Shown here in pieces: positions 17,472-26,054 of a stretch of DNA of 64,000 nt (position 1 is its first letter; every line of letters begins with the position of its first letter). The notes under the pieces were generated by a model. That model worked only from the letters and a program-made list of their open reading frames with translations, was not told the DNA's origin and did not search any database. The DNA lies in NCBI RefSeq assembly GCF_004168625.1, contig NZ_SDWW01000013.1, positions 1 through 64,000 of the forward strand, read 5' to 3'. A program made the position numbers and the translations under genes. The DNA comes from Pengzhenrongella frigida. Its GTDB lineage: Bacteria; Actinomycetota; Actinomycetes; Actinomycetales; Cellulomonadaceae.

Positions 17472-18194
17472 GTGCCCCCCTCCACCCGCCCCGCCGACGA
17501 CCTCGCCGGCTTCCCGCCGGTCGCCGCGACGGTCGACCTGGTCGCGCTCACCGTCCGCGACGACGCGCTGCAGGTGCTGGTGGTCACCCGGACCGGGGAC
17601 CCGCACGCCGGCGAGCTCGCGCTGCCCGGCGGCTTCGTCCACCCGGACGAGGACCTGGATTCCGCCGCCGCGCGCGTCCTGGTCGAGGAGACCGGGATGC
17701 GTCGACCCCCGGGCCACCTCGAGCAGCTCAAGACGTACGGCGCGCCGAACCGTGACCCGCGCCTGCGGGTGGTGTCGGTCGCCTACCTCGCCATGGCCCC
17801 CACCCGGCTGGATCCCCGGGTGCGCGGGGACGCCGCGGTCGCGGCCTGGGTGCCGGTCGAGCGAGCCCTGACCGCCCCCCTCGCGTTCGACCACACCACG
17901 ATCCTCACGGACGCGATCTCCCGGGCTCGCTCCAAGCTCGAGTACACGTCCCTGGCGGCCGCCTTCTGCGGCCCGGAGTTCACCGTCTCGAACCTGCGCC
18001 GGGTCTACGAGGTGGTGTGGGGCGTGCGGCTCGACCCGCGCAACTTCCACCGCAAGGTCTCCAGCACCCCGGGCTTCATCATCGACACCGGCCACACGGT
18101 CATCGACGGCCCTGGACGCCCGGCCGCGCTCTACCGGCGCGGGCCTGCGACCATGCTCGTGCCGCCCCTGACGCGCGAGCAGCCGGACACCTGA
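17472..18194 (+). CDS. nrtR: NUDIX-domain transcriptional regulator, NrtR family
   Basis: A 240-residue protein. The NUDIX domain spans about residues 15-145 with the box GGFVHPDEDLDSAAARVLVE plus ETGM; the first catalytic Glu after Arg is Val, so hydrolase activity is probably lost, as in many NrtR regulators that only sense ADP-ribose or NAD-related ligands. The C-terminal winged helix spans about residues 150-240 (FTVSNLRRVYEVVWGVRLDP followed by RNFHRKV), which marks this as a regulator and not an enzyme. The GTG at 17472 lies 6 nt from TAATGT and has no ribosome site, so a leaderless mRNA is likely. Two matching inverted repeats lie immediately upstream and between it and the SPFH/NAD-kinase-like operon. 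Confidence 0.88.
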   Translation: MPPSTRPADDLAGFPPVAATVDLVALTVRDDALQVLVVTRTGDPHAGELALPGGFVHPDEDLDSAAARVLVEETGMRRPPGHLEQLKTYGAPNRDPRLRVVSVAYLAMAPTRLDPRVRGDAAVAAWVPVERALTAPLAFDHTTILTDAISRARSKLEYTSLAAAFCGPEFTVSNLRRVYEVVWGVRLDPRNFHRKVSSTPGFIIDTGHTVIDGPGRPAALYRRGPATMLVPPLTREQPDT

Positions 18195-18220
18195 CCGCCC
18201 CGACAAAGGCAACCCATTGC

Positions 18221-18245
18221 CCCATTCATTTCTCAATTGAATGGG
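18221..18245. terminator. Hairpin after nrtR, candidate terminator
   Basis: CCCATTCA (18221-18228) pairs with TGAATGGG (18238-18245) around a 9-nt AT-rich loop. It lies in the gap between nrtR and the permease promoter. It could instead be an operator for the permease gene. Confidence 0.4.
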
Positions 18246-18275
18246 CATCCGGTGCAGATCATCGGAATACCTGAT

Positions 18276-18304
18276 TTGACATCGGGCACATTGGAACTTA
18301 TAGT
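18276..18304 (+). promoter_or_regulatory. Strong housekeeping promoter for the amino-acid permease
   Basis: TTGACA at 18276-18281, a 17-nt spacer and TATAGT at 18299-18304 match the sigma-70/SigA consensus at 11 of 12 positions. It lies about 100 bp upstream of the permease start in unusually AT-rich DNA. Confidence 0.85.
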
Positions 18305-18404
18305 CACAATTCACCCATGGGCGCCTTGACGGCCATTTCTGGCGGGCGCAGTCCGGTCCTGACGACGTGGATTCACCTTGTCCTCGTCCCACCCGGAAAG
18401 CACG

Positions 18405-19841
18405 GTGGTCCCTGTCAGTACCAGCCCCGCGGAGCGCACGCTCACGCTCCCGCAGTCGACCGCGCTGATCATGGGCAGCATCATCGGCGTCGGCATCTTC
18501 TCGCTCCCGTACTCCTTCGCGTCCTACGGGCCGATCAGTCTCGTCGCCATGGGCCTGGCCACCGTCGGCGCGGTCGCGCTCGCGCTCATGTTCGCCGTGA
18601 TGTCACGCCGCCTGCCGGCAGCCGGCGGACCGTACGCGTACGCCCGGGCGGGCTTCGGCAATGCCGTTGGGTTCGCCAACGCGTGGTCGTACTGGATCGC
18701 CACCTGGGCCGGGAACGCCGCTATCGCCGTCGGCTGGGTGTACTACGTCGAGCATTTCGTGAACCCCGGCGGCGCGGTGGGCGGGTCCATCGCGATCGCC
18801 CTCGTGGGCCTGTGGGTCCCGGCCGCCGTCAATCTCACCGGGGTCCATCACATGGGCCGGGTCCAGGTCTGGACCACCGTCTTGAAGTTCGTCCCGCTGG
18901 TCATCCTCAGCACGTTCGGCCTGTTCTTCATCAAGGCCGGGAACTTCGTGCCGTGGAACCTCAGCGGGGACAGCAGCCTGTCGGCGATCGGCGGCGCGAT
19001 GGCGATCGCGCTGTTCAGCTACCTCGGCGTCGAGACCGCGGCCGTCGCCGCCGCCAAGGTCCGCGACCCGGAGCGCAACGTCGCCCGAGCGACCATCTTC
19101 GGCACGCTGGCCAGCGCCGTGGTCTACCTGCTGTCGATGGTTGCCGTGTTCGGCATCGTGCCCGCCGACGCGCTCGCGCTCGACGCCAACAAGGCGTCGT
19201 ACTCGGTCGCGGCCAACCTCGTCGCCGGCGGTGGGTCCTGGGCCGGCAACATCGTCGCGTTGGCCGTGGTCGTCTCCGGCCTCGGCGCCCTGAACGGCTG
19301 GACCATGATCACCGCCGAGGTGCCGTTGGCCGCCGCGCAGGACGGCCTGTTCCCGTCCCGGTTCAGCCGCCTGTCGTCGCGCGGGGTCCCGGCGTTCGGC
19401 ATCGTGTGCTCCACGGCGCTCGCCTCGGTCGCGGTCGTCATCGGCTACATGGGAACCAGCGGCTCGACGGTCTTCACCACCCTGGTGCTCATGGCGGGGA
19501 TCTCTGCGGCCGTGCCGTTCGCGTTCTCGGCCCTGGTCCAGATCACGTGGCGCTGGCGGGACGAGCGCGGACAGGACCACGGCTCGCGCCGCAGCGCCCG
19601 GTTCGCGCTCGACGTGTCGGTCGCGGTCGTCGCGCTGATCTTCTCGATCGCGTTCCTGTTCTACTCCCGCAACACCGGCAGCACCTGGTATGTGGTCTGG
19701 GGCCCGTACCTGATGGCCGGTGGCGCGTTCGCCGTCGGGATCCCGGTGTACCTCGCCCGACGAGGACGGCTGACCCCGGCCGTGCCCGCGCGGGCCTTGG
19801 CGGACGGCGAATATGTCACGGTTGGGTCACGGTCGCGTTAG
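18405..19841 (+). CDS. APC-superfamily basic amino acid/polyamine permease or antiporter
   Basis: A 478-residue integral membrane protein with about twelve TM helices. The APC signature is visible in TM1 (STALIMGSIIGVGIFSLPYS), with the GxGIF unwound helix, and in TM6 (AIALFSYLGVETAAVAAAKV), where FSYxGxE is typical of the arginine/ornithine and lysine group. It would move an amino acid or polyamine against another one or with protons. GTG at 18405 has GGA 7 nt upstream; a TTG at 18378 in the same frame would add nine residues and cannot be excluded. A near-consensus promoter precedes it. The last codons overlap the -10-like TAGGAT that probably drives the downstream riboswitch. Confidence 0.88.
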   Translation: MVPVSTSPAERTLTLPQSTALIMGSIIGVGIFSLPYSFASYGPISLVAMGLATVGAVALALMFAVMSRRLPAAGGPYAYARAGFGNAVGFANAWSYWIATWAGNAAIAVGWVYYVEHFVNPGGAVGGSIAIALVGLWVPAAVNLTGVHHMGRVQVWTTVLKFVPLVILSTFGLFFIKAGNFVPWNLSGDSSLSAIGGAMAIALFSYLGVETAAVAAAKVRDPERNVARATIFGTLASAVVYLLSMVAVFGIVPADALALDANKASYSVAANLVAGGGSWAGNIVALAVVVSGLGALNGWTMITAEVPLAAAQDGLFPSRFSRLSSRGVPAFGIVCSTALASVAVVIGYMGTSGSTVFTTLVLMAGISAAVPFAFSALVQITWRWRDERGQDHGSRRSARFALDVSVAVVALIFSIAFLFYSRNTGSTWYVVWGPYLMAGGAFAVGIPVYLARRGRLTPAVPARALADGEYVTVGSRSR

Positions 19842-19884
19842 GATCGACCGCTCCCGGGGATCGTCGCGGGTGCGCCCGAGGTGG

Positions 19885-20053
19885 ATCGCCAAGTCCTGCC
19901 ACCACCGACGGCTCCACGAATACCGCTGGCAGGAGCGGGGGAACCAAGCACGACGGGCATCGCCAGACGGTGTCCTTGGGGTGAAGCCGATCGGAACCTC
20001 GACCGGCCGGGCGCATCTCCCGCCCGAACCCGACAGCTCACCCCGCAGGCGGC
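19885..20053 (+). promoter_or_regulatory. ydaO/yuaA c-di-AMP riboswitch
   Basis: The leader of the NlpC/P60 gene carries the ydaO class landmarks in order: CGCCAAGTCCTGCCA (from 19887), GGAGCGGGGGAACCAAG (about 19932-19948), TTGGGGTGAAGCCG (about 19976-19989) and GCCCGAACCCGACAGCTCA followed by CCCCGCAGGCG up to 20051. The P1 helix is formed by CGCC at 19887-19890 and GGCG at 20048-20051. The ribosome site GGAGAGG starts 3 nt after the element. A -10-like TAGGAT at 19839-19844 lies upstream. In this class c-di-AMP binding lowers expression, and in actinobacteria it often controls wall hydrolases. Confidence 0.93.
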
Positions 20054-20066
20054 TGGAGAGGCCCCC

Positions 20067-20828
20067 ATGCCCGAGAGCTCACTGCCCGTCCGCCACCGCG
20101 CGGCAGGCCGCCCCACCACCGCGCTGACCGACCTGGCGCACACCGCCAGCGGATCGGTCGCGCGCGCCGGACGCCGGACCGCCGTCGTCCTCGCCGGATC
20201 CGGGCTGCTCGCGTCGGTGTTCGCGGCGCCCGCCGGCGCCACCCCGTCGGCCGTGACCGTCGACTCGGTCGCCACCGTCGACTCGGCCGCCACCGTCGAC
20301 ACGTCCGGGCTGACGGCAGGCGCGCGGGCCGCCCTGCTCACCGCCCCGGTCGTGATCGTGCCGACCGACGTCGCATGGACGCTCGACGTCCCGGCGCTCA
20401 CCGTCGTCGCCGACCCCGAGCCCGAGCCAGAGCCCGAACCGGTCCGCGCGACGCCGACGGCCAGCACGCCCGTCGGCGCCGACGCTCCGTCGAGCGCGAA
20501 CGGCAGCTCCGTGATGGAGATCGCCTCCCGGTACCTCGGGGTCCCGTACCTGTGGGGCGGCGGCACGCCGAGCGGCTTCGACTGCTCGGGCTTCACGTCC
20601 TACGTGTGGGCGCAGCTCGGGGTCACGCTGCCGCACTCCTCGGCGTCCCAGCGCAGCTCCGGCACCGTCGTGTCACGCGCCGACGCGCAGCCGGGCGACC
20701 TCATCGTCACGCCCGGCCACGTCGCGCTCTACGCCGGCGACGGCATGCTCATCGACGCGACCCCCGGCAGCGTGATCCGGTTCCACAAGGTCTACCAGTC
20801 GAACCCGGTGTTCATCCGCGTCGGCTGA
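20067..20828 (+). CDS. Secreted NlpC/P60 peptidoglycan endopeptidase
   Basis: A 253-residue exported protein. The signal peptide covers about residues 1-58 (a long N-region, then AVVLAGSGLLASVFAAPAGA). A Pro/Glu linker (PEPEPEPEP) lies near residue 115. The NlpC/P60 domain spans about 148-253 with catalytic Cys173 in FDCSGFTSYVW and His218 in TPGHVALYAG. It would cut the stem peptide of peptidoglycan (gamma-D-Glu to diamino acid bonds) during growth or separation. The ATG at 20067 follows GGAGAGG. Expression is under a c-di-AMP riboswitch in the 5' leader, which ties wall hydrolysis to c-di-AMP level. Confidence 0.92.
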   Translation: MPESSLPVRHRAAGRPTTALTDLAHTASGSVARAGRRTAVVLAGSGLLASVFAAPAGATPSAVTVDSVATVDSAATVDTSGLTAGARAALLTAPVVIVPTDVAWTLDVPALTVVADPEPEPEPEPVRATPTASTPVGADAPSSANGSSVMEIASRYLGVPYLWGGGTPSGFDCSGFTSYVWAQLGVTLPHSSASQRSSGTVVSRADAQPGDLIVTPGHVALYAGDGMLIDATPGSVIRFHKVYQSNPVFIRVG

Positions 20829-20874
20829 CCCGCGGTGCGACCGGGGCGACCGATCGCCTCAGGGGTCGCGAGCC

Positions 20875-22140
20875 TCAGGGGGTCGCCGCGTCGGCGAGCG
20901 CGGCCTGATAGGTCGCCAGGTCCGACCCGCCGGCGGTGAAGGTCGCGGTCGCGGCCGTGATCGCCTCGAGCACGGCGTTCGAGGTCGCGGCCCCGTGGGT
21001 GAGCGACGGGACGATGCGGTCCCGCCCGAACGCCCGGATGGACGACTGCTGGTAGGAGCTGAAGTCCGCCGGATCCGCGTCGCTGCGCGCGGGGATCGAC
21101 CCCTTGGCCCGGTTGAATGCGGTCTGGCCCTCGACCGAGCCCACGGTGTCGAGCCAGGCCGCCGCACCCGCCCGATTCTTCGCGCCCATCGGCAACGTGA
21201 ACGAATCCGCCAGGAAGCCGAAGATCCCGACCGTGCCGGGCACCGGGAAATAGGAGAAGTCGACGCCGGGAACCTCGCCGTGCTCCTCGAAGGCCGCCAC
21301 CGCCCAATCGCCCATCACGGTGAACCCGGCGGCCCCGTCGATCACCTGCTGGGTCGTGTCCGGCCAGTCCAGGTCGTCGCGATCCGCGGGGGCATAGCTC
21401 ATCAGCGTCTGGAAGTCGGCCAGCGCGGCCGTGACCTCCCGGCCGGACCAGTCGGTGGTGCCGGTCCACAGACCCTCATACCGCTCCGCCCCCAGGTCGG
21501 CCATGAGGACGGTCTCGAGCAGGTTGACCTGCGTCCAGGTGGTGCCGACCGCGAGCGCCGTCCGGCCGCTCGCCCGCACCGCGTCGAGCGCGGGGAACCA
21601 CGCGGCGATGCTGCCGTAGGTCGCGTTCGGGTCGACGCCCGCCGCGGCCAGCACGCCAGGGTTGGCCCACACCATGTTGGACCGGTGGATGCCCGCAGGC
21701 ACCGAGTAGATCTTGCCGTCGACCTGGAGCAGCCGGATCAGGTCGGTCGGGAACGCTCTGCGGAGGCCGAAGTCGTCGTACAGCGCGCTGACGTCCTCGA
21801 GCTGCCCGGCGGTGATGTAGTCGGTGAGCTCCGCGCCGGCATGGGCCTGGAAGGTGTCCGGCGGGTCGCCGGCGAGCAGCCGGGTCTTGAGCTGACGCTT
21901 GGCGGCGGTACCCGCACCACCCGCAACCGCCCCGCCCTCGAAACTGTGCTCGGGGTGCTGCTCGTCGAAGACCCCCACCAGGGCGTCCAGGCCGCGCTTC
22001 TCTGAGCCGGCCGCCCACCAGGTGACGACCTCGACCGGTCGGTCCGGGGAGGGCTGCGCGCCCGGGGCCACGTCCCCGGTGCAGGCCACCAGGACGACGG
22101 CGGCAGCCAAAACGGCGGATATCGCCACAAGGCGCCGCAT
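20875..22140 (-). CDS. Sugar ABC transporter substrate-binding lipoprotein (glucose/galactose-binding type), orphan
   Basis: A 421-residue family 1 solute-binding protein. The lipoprotein signal ends LVAC with Cys20. The mature part follows the CUT1 glucose/galactose-binding plan: VEVVTWWAAGSEKRGLDALV, LKTRLLAGDPPDTFQAHAGA, SVPAGIHRSNMVWANPGVLA, TVMGDWAVAAFEEHG and AFNRAKGSIPARSDADP. The pattern of Trp and His residues resembles the Thermus glucose-binding protein. AGGAG 5 nt before the ATG supports the start. Unusually, no permease or ATPase gene adjoins it. It converges on the NlpC/P60 gene and diverges from a GGDEF-EAL gene. It may serve a transporter encoded elsewhere or act as a periplasmic-side sensor. 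Confidence 0.88.
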   Translation of the reverse strand: MRRLVAISAVLAAAVVLVACTGDVAPGAQPSPDRPVEVVTWWAAGSEKRGLDALVGVFDEQHPEHSFEGGAVAGGAGTAAKRQLKTRLLAGDPPDTFQAHAGAELTDYITAGQLEDVSALYDDFGLRRAFPTDLIRLLQVDGKIYSVPAGIHRSNMVWANPGVLAAAGVDPNATYGSIAAWFPALDAVRASGRTALAVGTTWTQVNLLETVLMADLGAERYEGLWTGTTDWSGREVTAALADFQTLMSYAPADRDDLDWPDTTQQVIDGAAGFTVMGDWAVAAFEEHGEVPGVDFSYFPVPGTVGIFGFLADSFTLPMGAKNRAGAAAWLDTVGSVEGQTAFNRAKGSIPARSDADPADFSSYQQSSIRAFGRDRIVPSLTHGAATSNAVLEAITAATATFTAGGSDLATYQAALADAATP

Positions 22141-22274
22141 CAATTCTCCTCGGAACATCATTGTCAGGACAGCCATTCTACCCGGACGGCGTGGATTTCA
22201 TGGGTGCTGCGCCGTGTGAAAGAGCATTCCTGCAATATCGCTCACCTGACGGCGCACGATGCCGATGAAGGATC

Positions 22275-24239
22275 GTGACCGATCGCCGACGACGCCGCGG
22301 AAGCTCCCGCCTGCTGGCGATCTATGCCGCCGCGAGCCTGGTGCCGGTCAGCATCCTCGGCGCGGTGCTCGTGCAGGACTATCGGGCCAGCGGTCTGGAG
22401 CGCGGACGAGACCAGGGCCGAGCCCAGGCCGCTGTCATCGCGGAGATGGCCATCGCCCCCGCCCTCAGCGGCCTACCCCTGTCCGAGGGGCTCTCCTCGG
22501 ACGAGTACTCGCGCCTGCGGTCGGCCACCGACCTGTCGGTGTTCAGCGGCTCGGTGTCACACCTGCGCCTGCGGACCTTCCGCGGCCTGGTCGCCTTCTC
22601 CGACGACGGCGCCGAGGAGGACGTCGTGCCGGCCGAGGATCCGGCCTTCCAGGTTGCCGCCGCCGGCGGGACCGACGTGCGCATCATCGGCGGTGAGGGT
22701 GACACCCGCACCATCCGGGTGCTGCAGCCGGTGATCTCGGCCTCGACCGGGCAGTGGACCGGGGTGCTCGAGCTCTACCTCCCGTACGACGCCATCGCTG
22801 CCGGCGTCCAGGCTGAGACCAACCGAGCCATCCTGCGGCTCGGCGCCGGCCTCGGCGGGCTCTACGCGGTGCTCGCCCTGATCTCGTGGTGGACCACCCG
22901 CTCGCTGCGCCGGCACGCCGCCGCCCACGAGCATCTCGCCCTGCACGACCCCCTGACCGGCCTGCCCAACCGTGAGCTGTTCCGCCGGACGGTCGAGCGC
23001 GCCCTCGTCAGCGCCCACCGTGGCGAGTCCGGGGCGCTCGTGCTCATCGACCTGGACCACTTCAAGGAGGTCAACGACACGCTCGGCCACCCCGCTGGGG
23101 ACGAGCTGCTGCGTGTCGTGGGCCACCGTCTCGCCGACGCGCTCCGCACGGACGACACCGTCGCTCGCCTGGGTGGGGACGAGTTCGGTCTCGTCCTGCC
23201 CGGCAGCAGCGACCCGGCGGAGACCGTCGCCCTGCTCACCCGGGTGCGCGAGGCGCTCAGCCAGGTGGTCGTGCTGGACGGGGTCGCGCTCACCGTCCAG
23301 GCCAGCTTCGGCGTCTGCTTCTACCCCGGCGACGCGGTCACCCTCGAAGGGCTGCTGCGGCACGCGGACGCCGCGATGTACCAGGGCAAGCACGGCCCCA
23401 CGGGCGTCGTCGTGTACGAGCCGACGACGGCGCGGCCGGCGGCGCACGGACTGGTGCTGCAGCGCGAGCTGCACGACGCCCTCGAGCGCGACGAGCTCGT
23501 GCTGCACTACCAGCCCAAGATCGACCTGGCCACGGGCCGCACGGGCTGCGTCGAGGCCCTCGTGCGGTGGCAGCATCCCGTGCGCGGGCTGCTACCGCCG
23601 GCGGAGTTCCTGCCCGTGGCCGAGCGTTCCGAGCTCATCGACGCGCTGACCTCGTGGGTGCTGCGCCGCGCCCTGGCCGACTACGCGGCGTGGACCGCCG
23701 CCGGGCACGACTGGACGGTCGCAGTGAACGTGTCCGCCCGGAACCTCGCGTCGCTGGACTTCGCCGATCTGGTGGCCCAGATCCTGGACGAGTCGGGGGT
23801 GCGGCCCGAGCGCCTGCAGATCGAGGTCACCGAGACCGCGCTGACGTTCGACACCGAGATCGCGGAGGGCGTGGTCAACGCGCTCGCGGCCCAGGGCATC
23901 TCGATCGCGATCGACGACTTCGGCGTCGGCTACACGAGCCTGTCCCAGCTGCGCACGCTCACGGTGGCCGAGCTCAAGATCGACCGCGAGTTCGTGCTGG
24001 GCCTCACCGACAACGAGCACGACCGGGCGATCGTCCGGTCCGTGATCGACCTGGGACACAACCTCGGCTGCCGGGTCACCGCGGAGGGGGTCGAGACCCA
24101 GCAGATCGCCGACTGGCTCGTCGCGGCCGGATGCGACCTCGCGCAGGGCTATCTGTGGCTGCGGCCGGCGCCGTGGCCGGAGGTCGCCAGCCTCGCCACG
24201 GGTCGCGAGGAGCCGATGGTGAGCTCGACCCGCGGGTAG
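22275..24239 (+). CDS. Membrane-bound GGDEF-EAL protein (diguanylate cyclase/phosphodiesterase)
   Basis: A 654-residue protein. TM1 is at about residues 13-33, an extracytoplasmic sensor domain spans 34-180, TM2 is at about 183-203, GGDEF at about 222-380 and EAL at about 395-640. The cyclase motif RLGGDEFG is intact and preceded at the right distance by an RTDD inhibitory (I-site) motif. The EAL domain keeps EALVRW, VNVSARN, EVTET, DDFGVGYTSL, LKIDRE, AEGVET and QGY, so both activities are possible. A GTG at 22275 with AAGGA upstream is the start. It is divergent from the sugar-binding lipoprotein gene (about 134 bp between) and is the first of three c-di-GMP genes in a row. Confidence 0.92.
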   Translation: MTDRRRRRGSSRLLAIYAAASLVPVSILGAVLVQDYRASGLERGRDQGRAQAAVIAEMAIAPALSGLPLSEGLSSDEYSRLRSATDLSVFSGSVSHLRLRTFRGLVAFSDDGAEEDVVPAEDPAFQVAAAGGTDVRIIGGEGDTRTIRVLQPVISASTGQWTGVLELYLPYDAIAAGVQAETNRAILRLGAGLGGLYAVLALISWWTTRSLRRHAAAHEHLALHDPLTGLPNRELFRRTVERALVSAHRGESGALVLIDLDHFKEVNDTLGHPAGDELLRVVGHRLADALRTDDTVARLGGDEFGLVLPGSSDPAETVALLTRVREALSQVVVLDGVALTVQASFGVCFYPGDAVTLEGLLRHADAAMYQGKHGPTGVVVYEPTTARPAAHGLVLQRELHDALERDELVLHYQPKIDLATGRTGCVEALVRWQHPVRGLLPPAEFLPVAERSELIDALTSWVLRRALADYAAWTAAGHDWTVAVNVSARNLASLDFADLVAQILDESGVRPERLQIEVTETALTFDTEIAEGVVNALAAQGISIAIDDFGVGYTSLSQLRTLTVAELKIDREFVLGLTDNEHDRAIVRSVIDLGHNLGCRVTAEGVETQQIADWLVAAGCDLAQGYLWLRPAPWPEVASLATGREEPMVSSTRG

Positions 24240-24341
24240 CCCCGCCCAGGTCAGCGGCCGTTCTCGTCCCTGCGATCACCTCAACTCGAGGAGATGCCAC
24301 CCGATGAGCCAGGTGACATCTCGGCGTAAGGGGGCGGTGCT

Positions 24342-26054
24342 GTGCATGGGCCGCACGCGCGCATCCGAGGGTTCCTCCAGAACACGTCGGACGTGTTCGC
24401 GATCGTCGACCCAGACGGTGAGATCAGCTACTGCTCGCCCTCCCTGGGTCGCGCCCTCGGACTGCCCGCGCCCGGCGGGATCGGACTGCGCCTGACTGAC
24501 CTCCTCGGCGAGGAGGAGGCCGGCGAGGCCGAGGCGATCTTCGCGGGCTTCGTCGCCGGCACGACGGCGACCCAGGTGATCACCGACTGGCACCTGCGGC
24601 ACAGCGACGGTACGACCGTGGCGTTCGAGGTGCTGTCCCTCAACCTGCTGGCGGACCCGCGGGTGCACGGCATCGTGCTGACGATGCGGGACGTCTCCGA
24701 ACGGCGGGCCCTCGAGGTGCAGCTCACGCACCAGGCCCTGCACGACCCGCTCACGGGCCTGCCGAACCGCGCACTGTTCCACGACCGTGCCGAGCACGCC
24801 CTGGCGCGCGGGGCGCGGTTGGGCATCGTGGTCGCGATGCTGGTGCTCAACGTCGACGACTTCAAGGGCATCAACGACGCGCACGGCCAGACCACCGGTG
24901 ACGGGCTGCTGATCCAGGTGGCTGCCCGGCTGCGAACCACGCTGCGCGAGGGCACCACCGTCTCGCGGTCCGGAAGCGACGAGTTCACGGTCCTGGTCGA
25001 GGACCTCACCGGGGTCGCCCAGGCCGAGCGGTTCGCTACCCGGGCGCTGCAGGCCTTCGCCGCCCCGTTCACCGTGGCCGGCCGCGTGCTGCGCGTGAGT
25101 GCCAGCATCGGGCTGGTCGTGACCGGGGGCACCCGTGACCCGCTCGACGTGACCGAGGTGATGCGGTGCGCGAACCTCGCCCTGTACGCGGCGAAGGACC
25201 GCGGCAAGGGCCAGGTCGTGCTCTTCCACAAGGATCTGCACCTGCGGATGCTGGAGCGGCTCGAGCGCCGCACCGATCTCGAGCGCGCTATCGACGCGGA
25301 CGAGTTCGCGCTCCGCTTCCAGCCGATCGTCTCGATCGAGACCGGCGCGATCGTCGGCTGCGAGGCGCTCGTGCGATGGCAGCACCCCACCCGGGGCCTG
25401 CTCCCGCCCGCCGAGTTCATCGAGCTGACCGAGGAGACCGGGCTGATCGTCGAGCTCGGCCGGTGGGTGCTCGCACAGGCGTGCACGCAGCTGCAGCGTT
25501 GGGCGCAGGCCGGGCACTCCGAGCTGAGCATGTCCGTCAACGTCTCGGCGCGCCAGCTGCACGAGGACGGCTTCGTCGAGGACGTGCGCCACGCGCTGCG
25601 CCGGCACCACGTGCGGCCGGGTCAGCTGGTGCTCGAGCTCACCGAGAGCATCTTCGCCGTCGACGCGTCGGCGATCTCCGAGCAGCTGCGCGCCCTGCGC
25701 GAACTCGGGGTGAAGATCGCCATGGACGACTTCGGCACCGGGTACTCGAGCCTGTCGTACCTGCAGAAGTTCCAGATGGACATCCTCAAGATCGACAAGT
25801 CGTTCGTCGACGCGCTCGGCAACGGTGACCCCGATGCAGGCGCGCTGGTCAGAGCCATCATCTCGCTGGCGCACGCACTGCGCCTGGAGGTGGTCGCGGA
25901 GGGGATCGAGCAGCCAGGGCAGCGTGACGACCTGGCGGCGATGGGCTGCGGACTCGGGCAGGGGTACCTGTACTCCCGACCGGTCGAGGCTGACCAGCTG
26001 GTCGCGCTGCTGATCGACGGGTCCGCCTCAGACCCCGCGCGGCGGCTCCGGTGA
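24342..26054 (+). CDS. PAS-GGDEF-EAL protein, probable c-di-GMP phosphodiesterase
   Basis: A 570-residue soluble protein. PAS spans about residues 1-125 ([20 protein letters not shown]), GGDEF about 130-295 and EAL about 305-560. The cyclase motif is degenerate (RSGSDEFT, Ser in place of the second Gly) and there is no RxxD I-site, so the GGDEF domain is probably a GTP sensor or inert. The EAL domain keeps every catalytic position: [40 protein letters not shown] and GQGY. The GTG at 24342 is used. The stop overlaps the start of the EAL-HDOD gene (GTGA), so the two are coupled. Confidence 0.9.
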   Translation: MHGPHARIRGFLQNTSDVFAIVDPDGEISYCSPSLGRALGLPAPGGIGLRLTDLLGEEEAGEAEAIFAGFVAGTTATQVITDWHLRHSDGTTVAFEVLSLNLLADPRVHGIVLTMRDVSERRALEVQLTHQALHDPLTGLPNRALFHDRAEHALARGARLGIVVAMLVLNVDDFKGINDAHGQTTGDGLLIQVAARLRTTLREGTTVSRSGSDEFTVLVEDLTGVAQAERFATRALQAFAAPFTVAGRVLRVSASIGLVVTGGTRDPLDVTEVMRCANLALYAAKDRGKGQVVLFHKDLHLRMLERLERRTDLERAIDADEFALRFQPIVSIETGAIVGCEALVRWQHPTRGLLPPAEFIELTEETGLIVELGRWVLAQACTQLQRWAQAGHSELSMSVNVSARQLHEDGFVEDVRHALRRHHVRPGQLVLELTESIFAVDASAISEQLRALRELGVKIAMDDFGTGYSSLSYLQKFQMDILKIDKSFVDALGNGDPDAGALVRAIISLAHALRLEVVAEGIEQPGQRDDLAAMGCGLGQGYLYSRPVEADQLVALLIDGSASDPARRLR

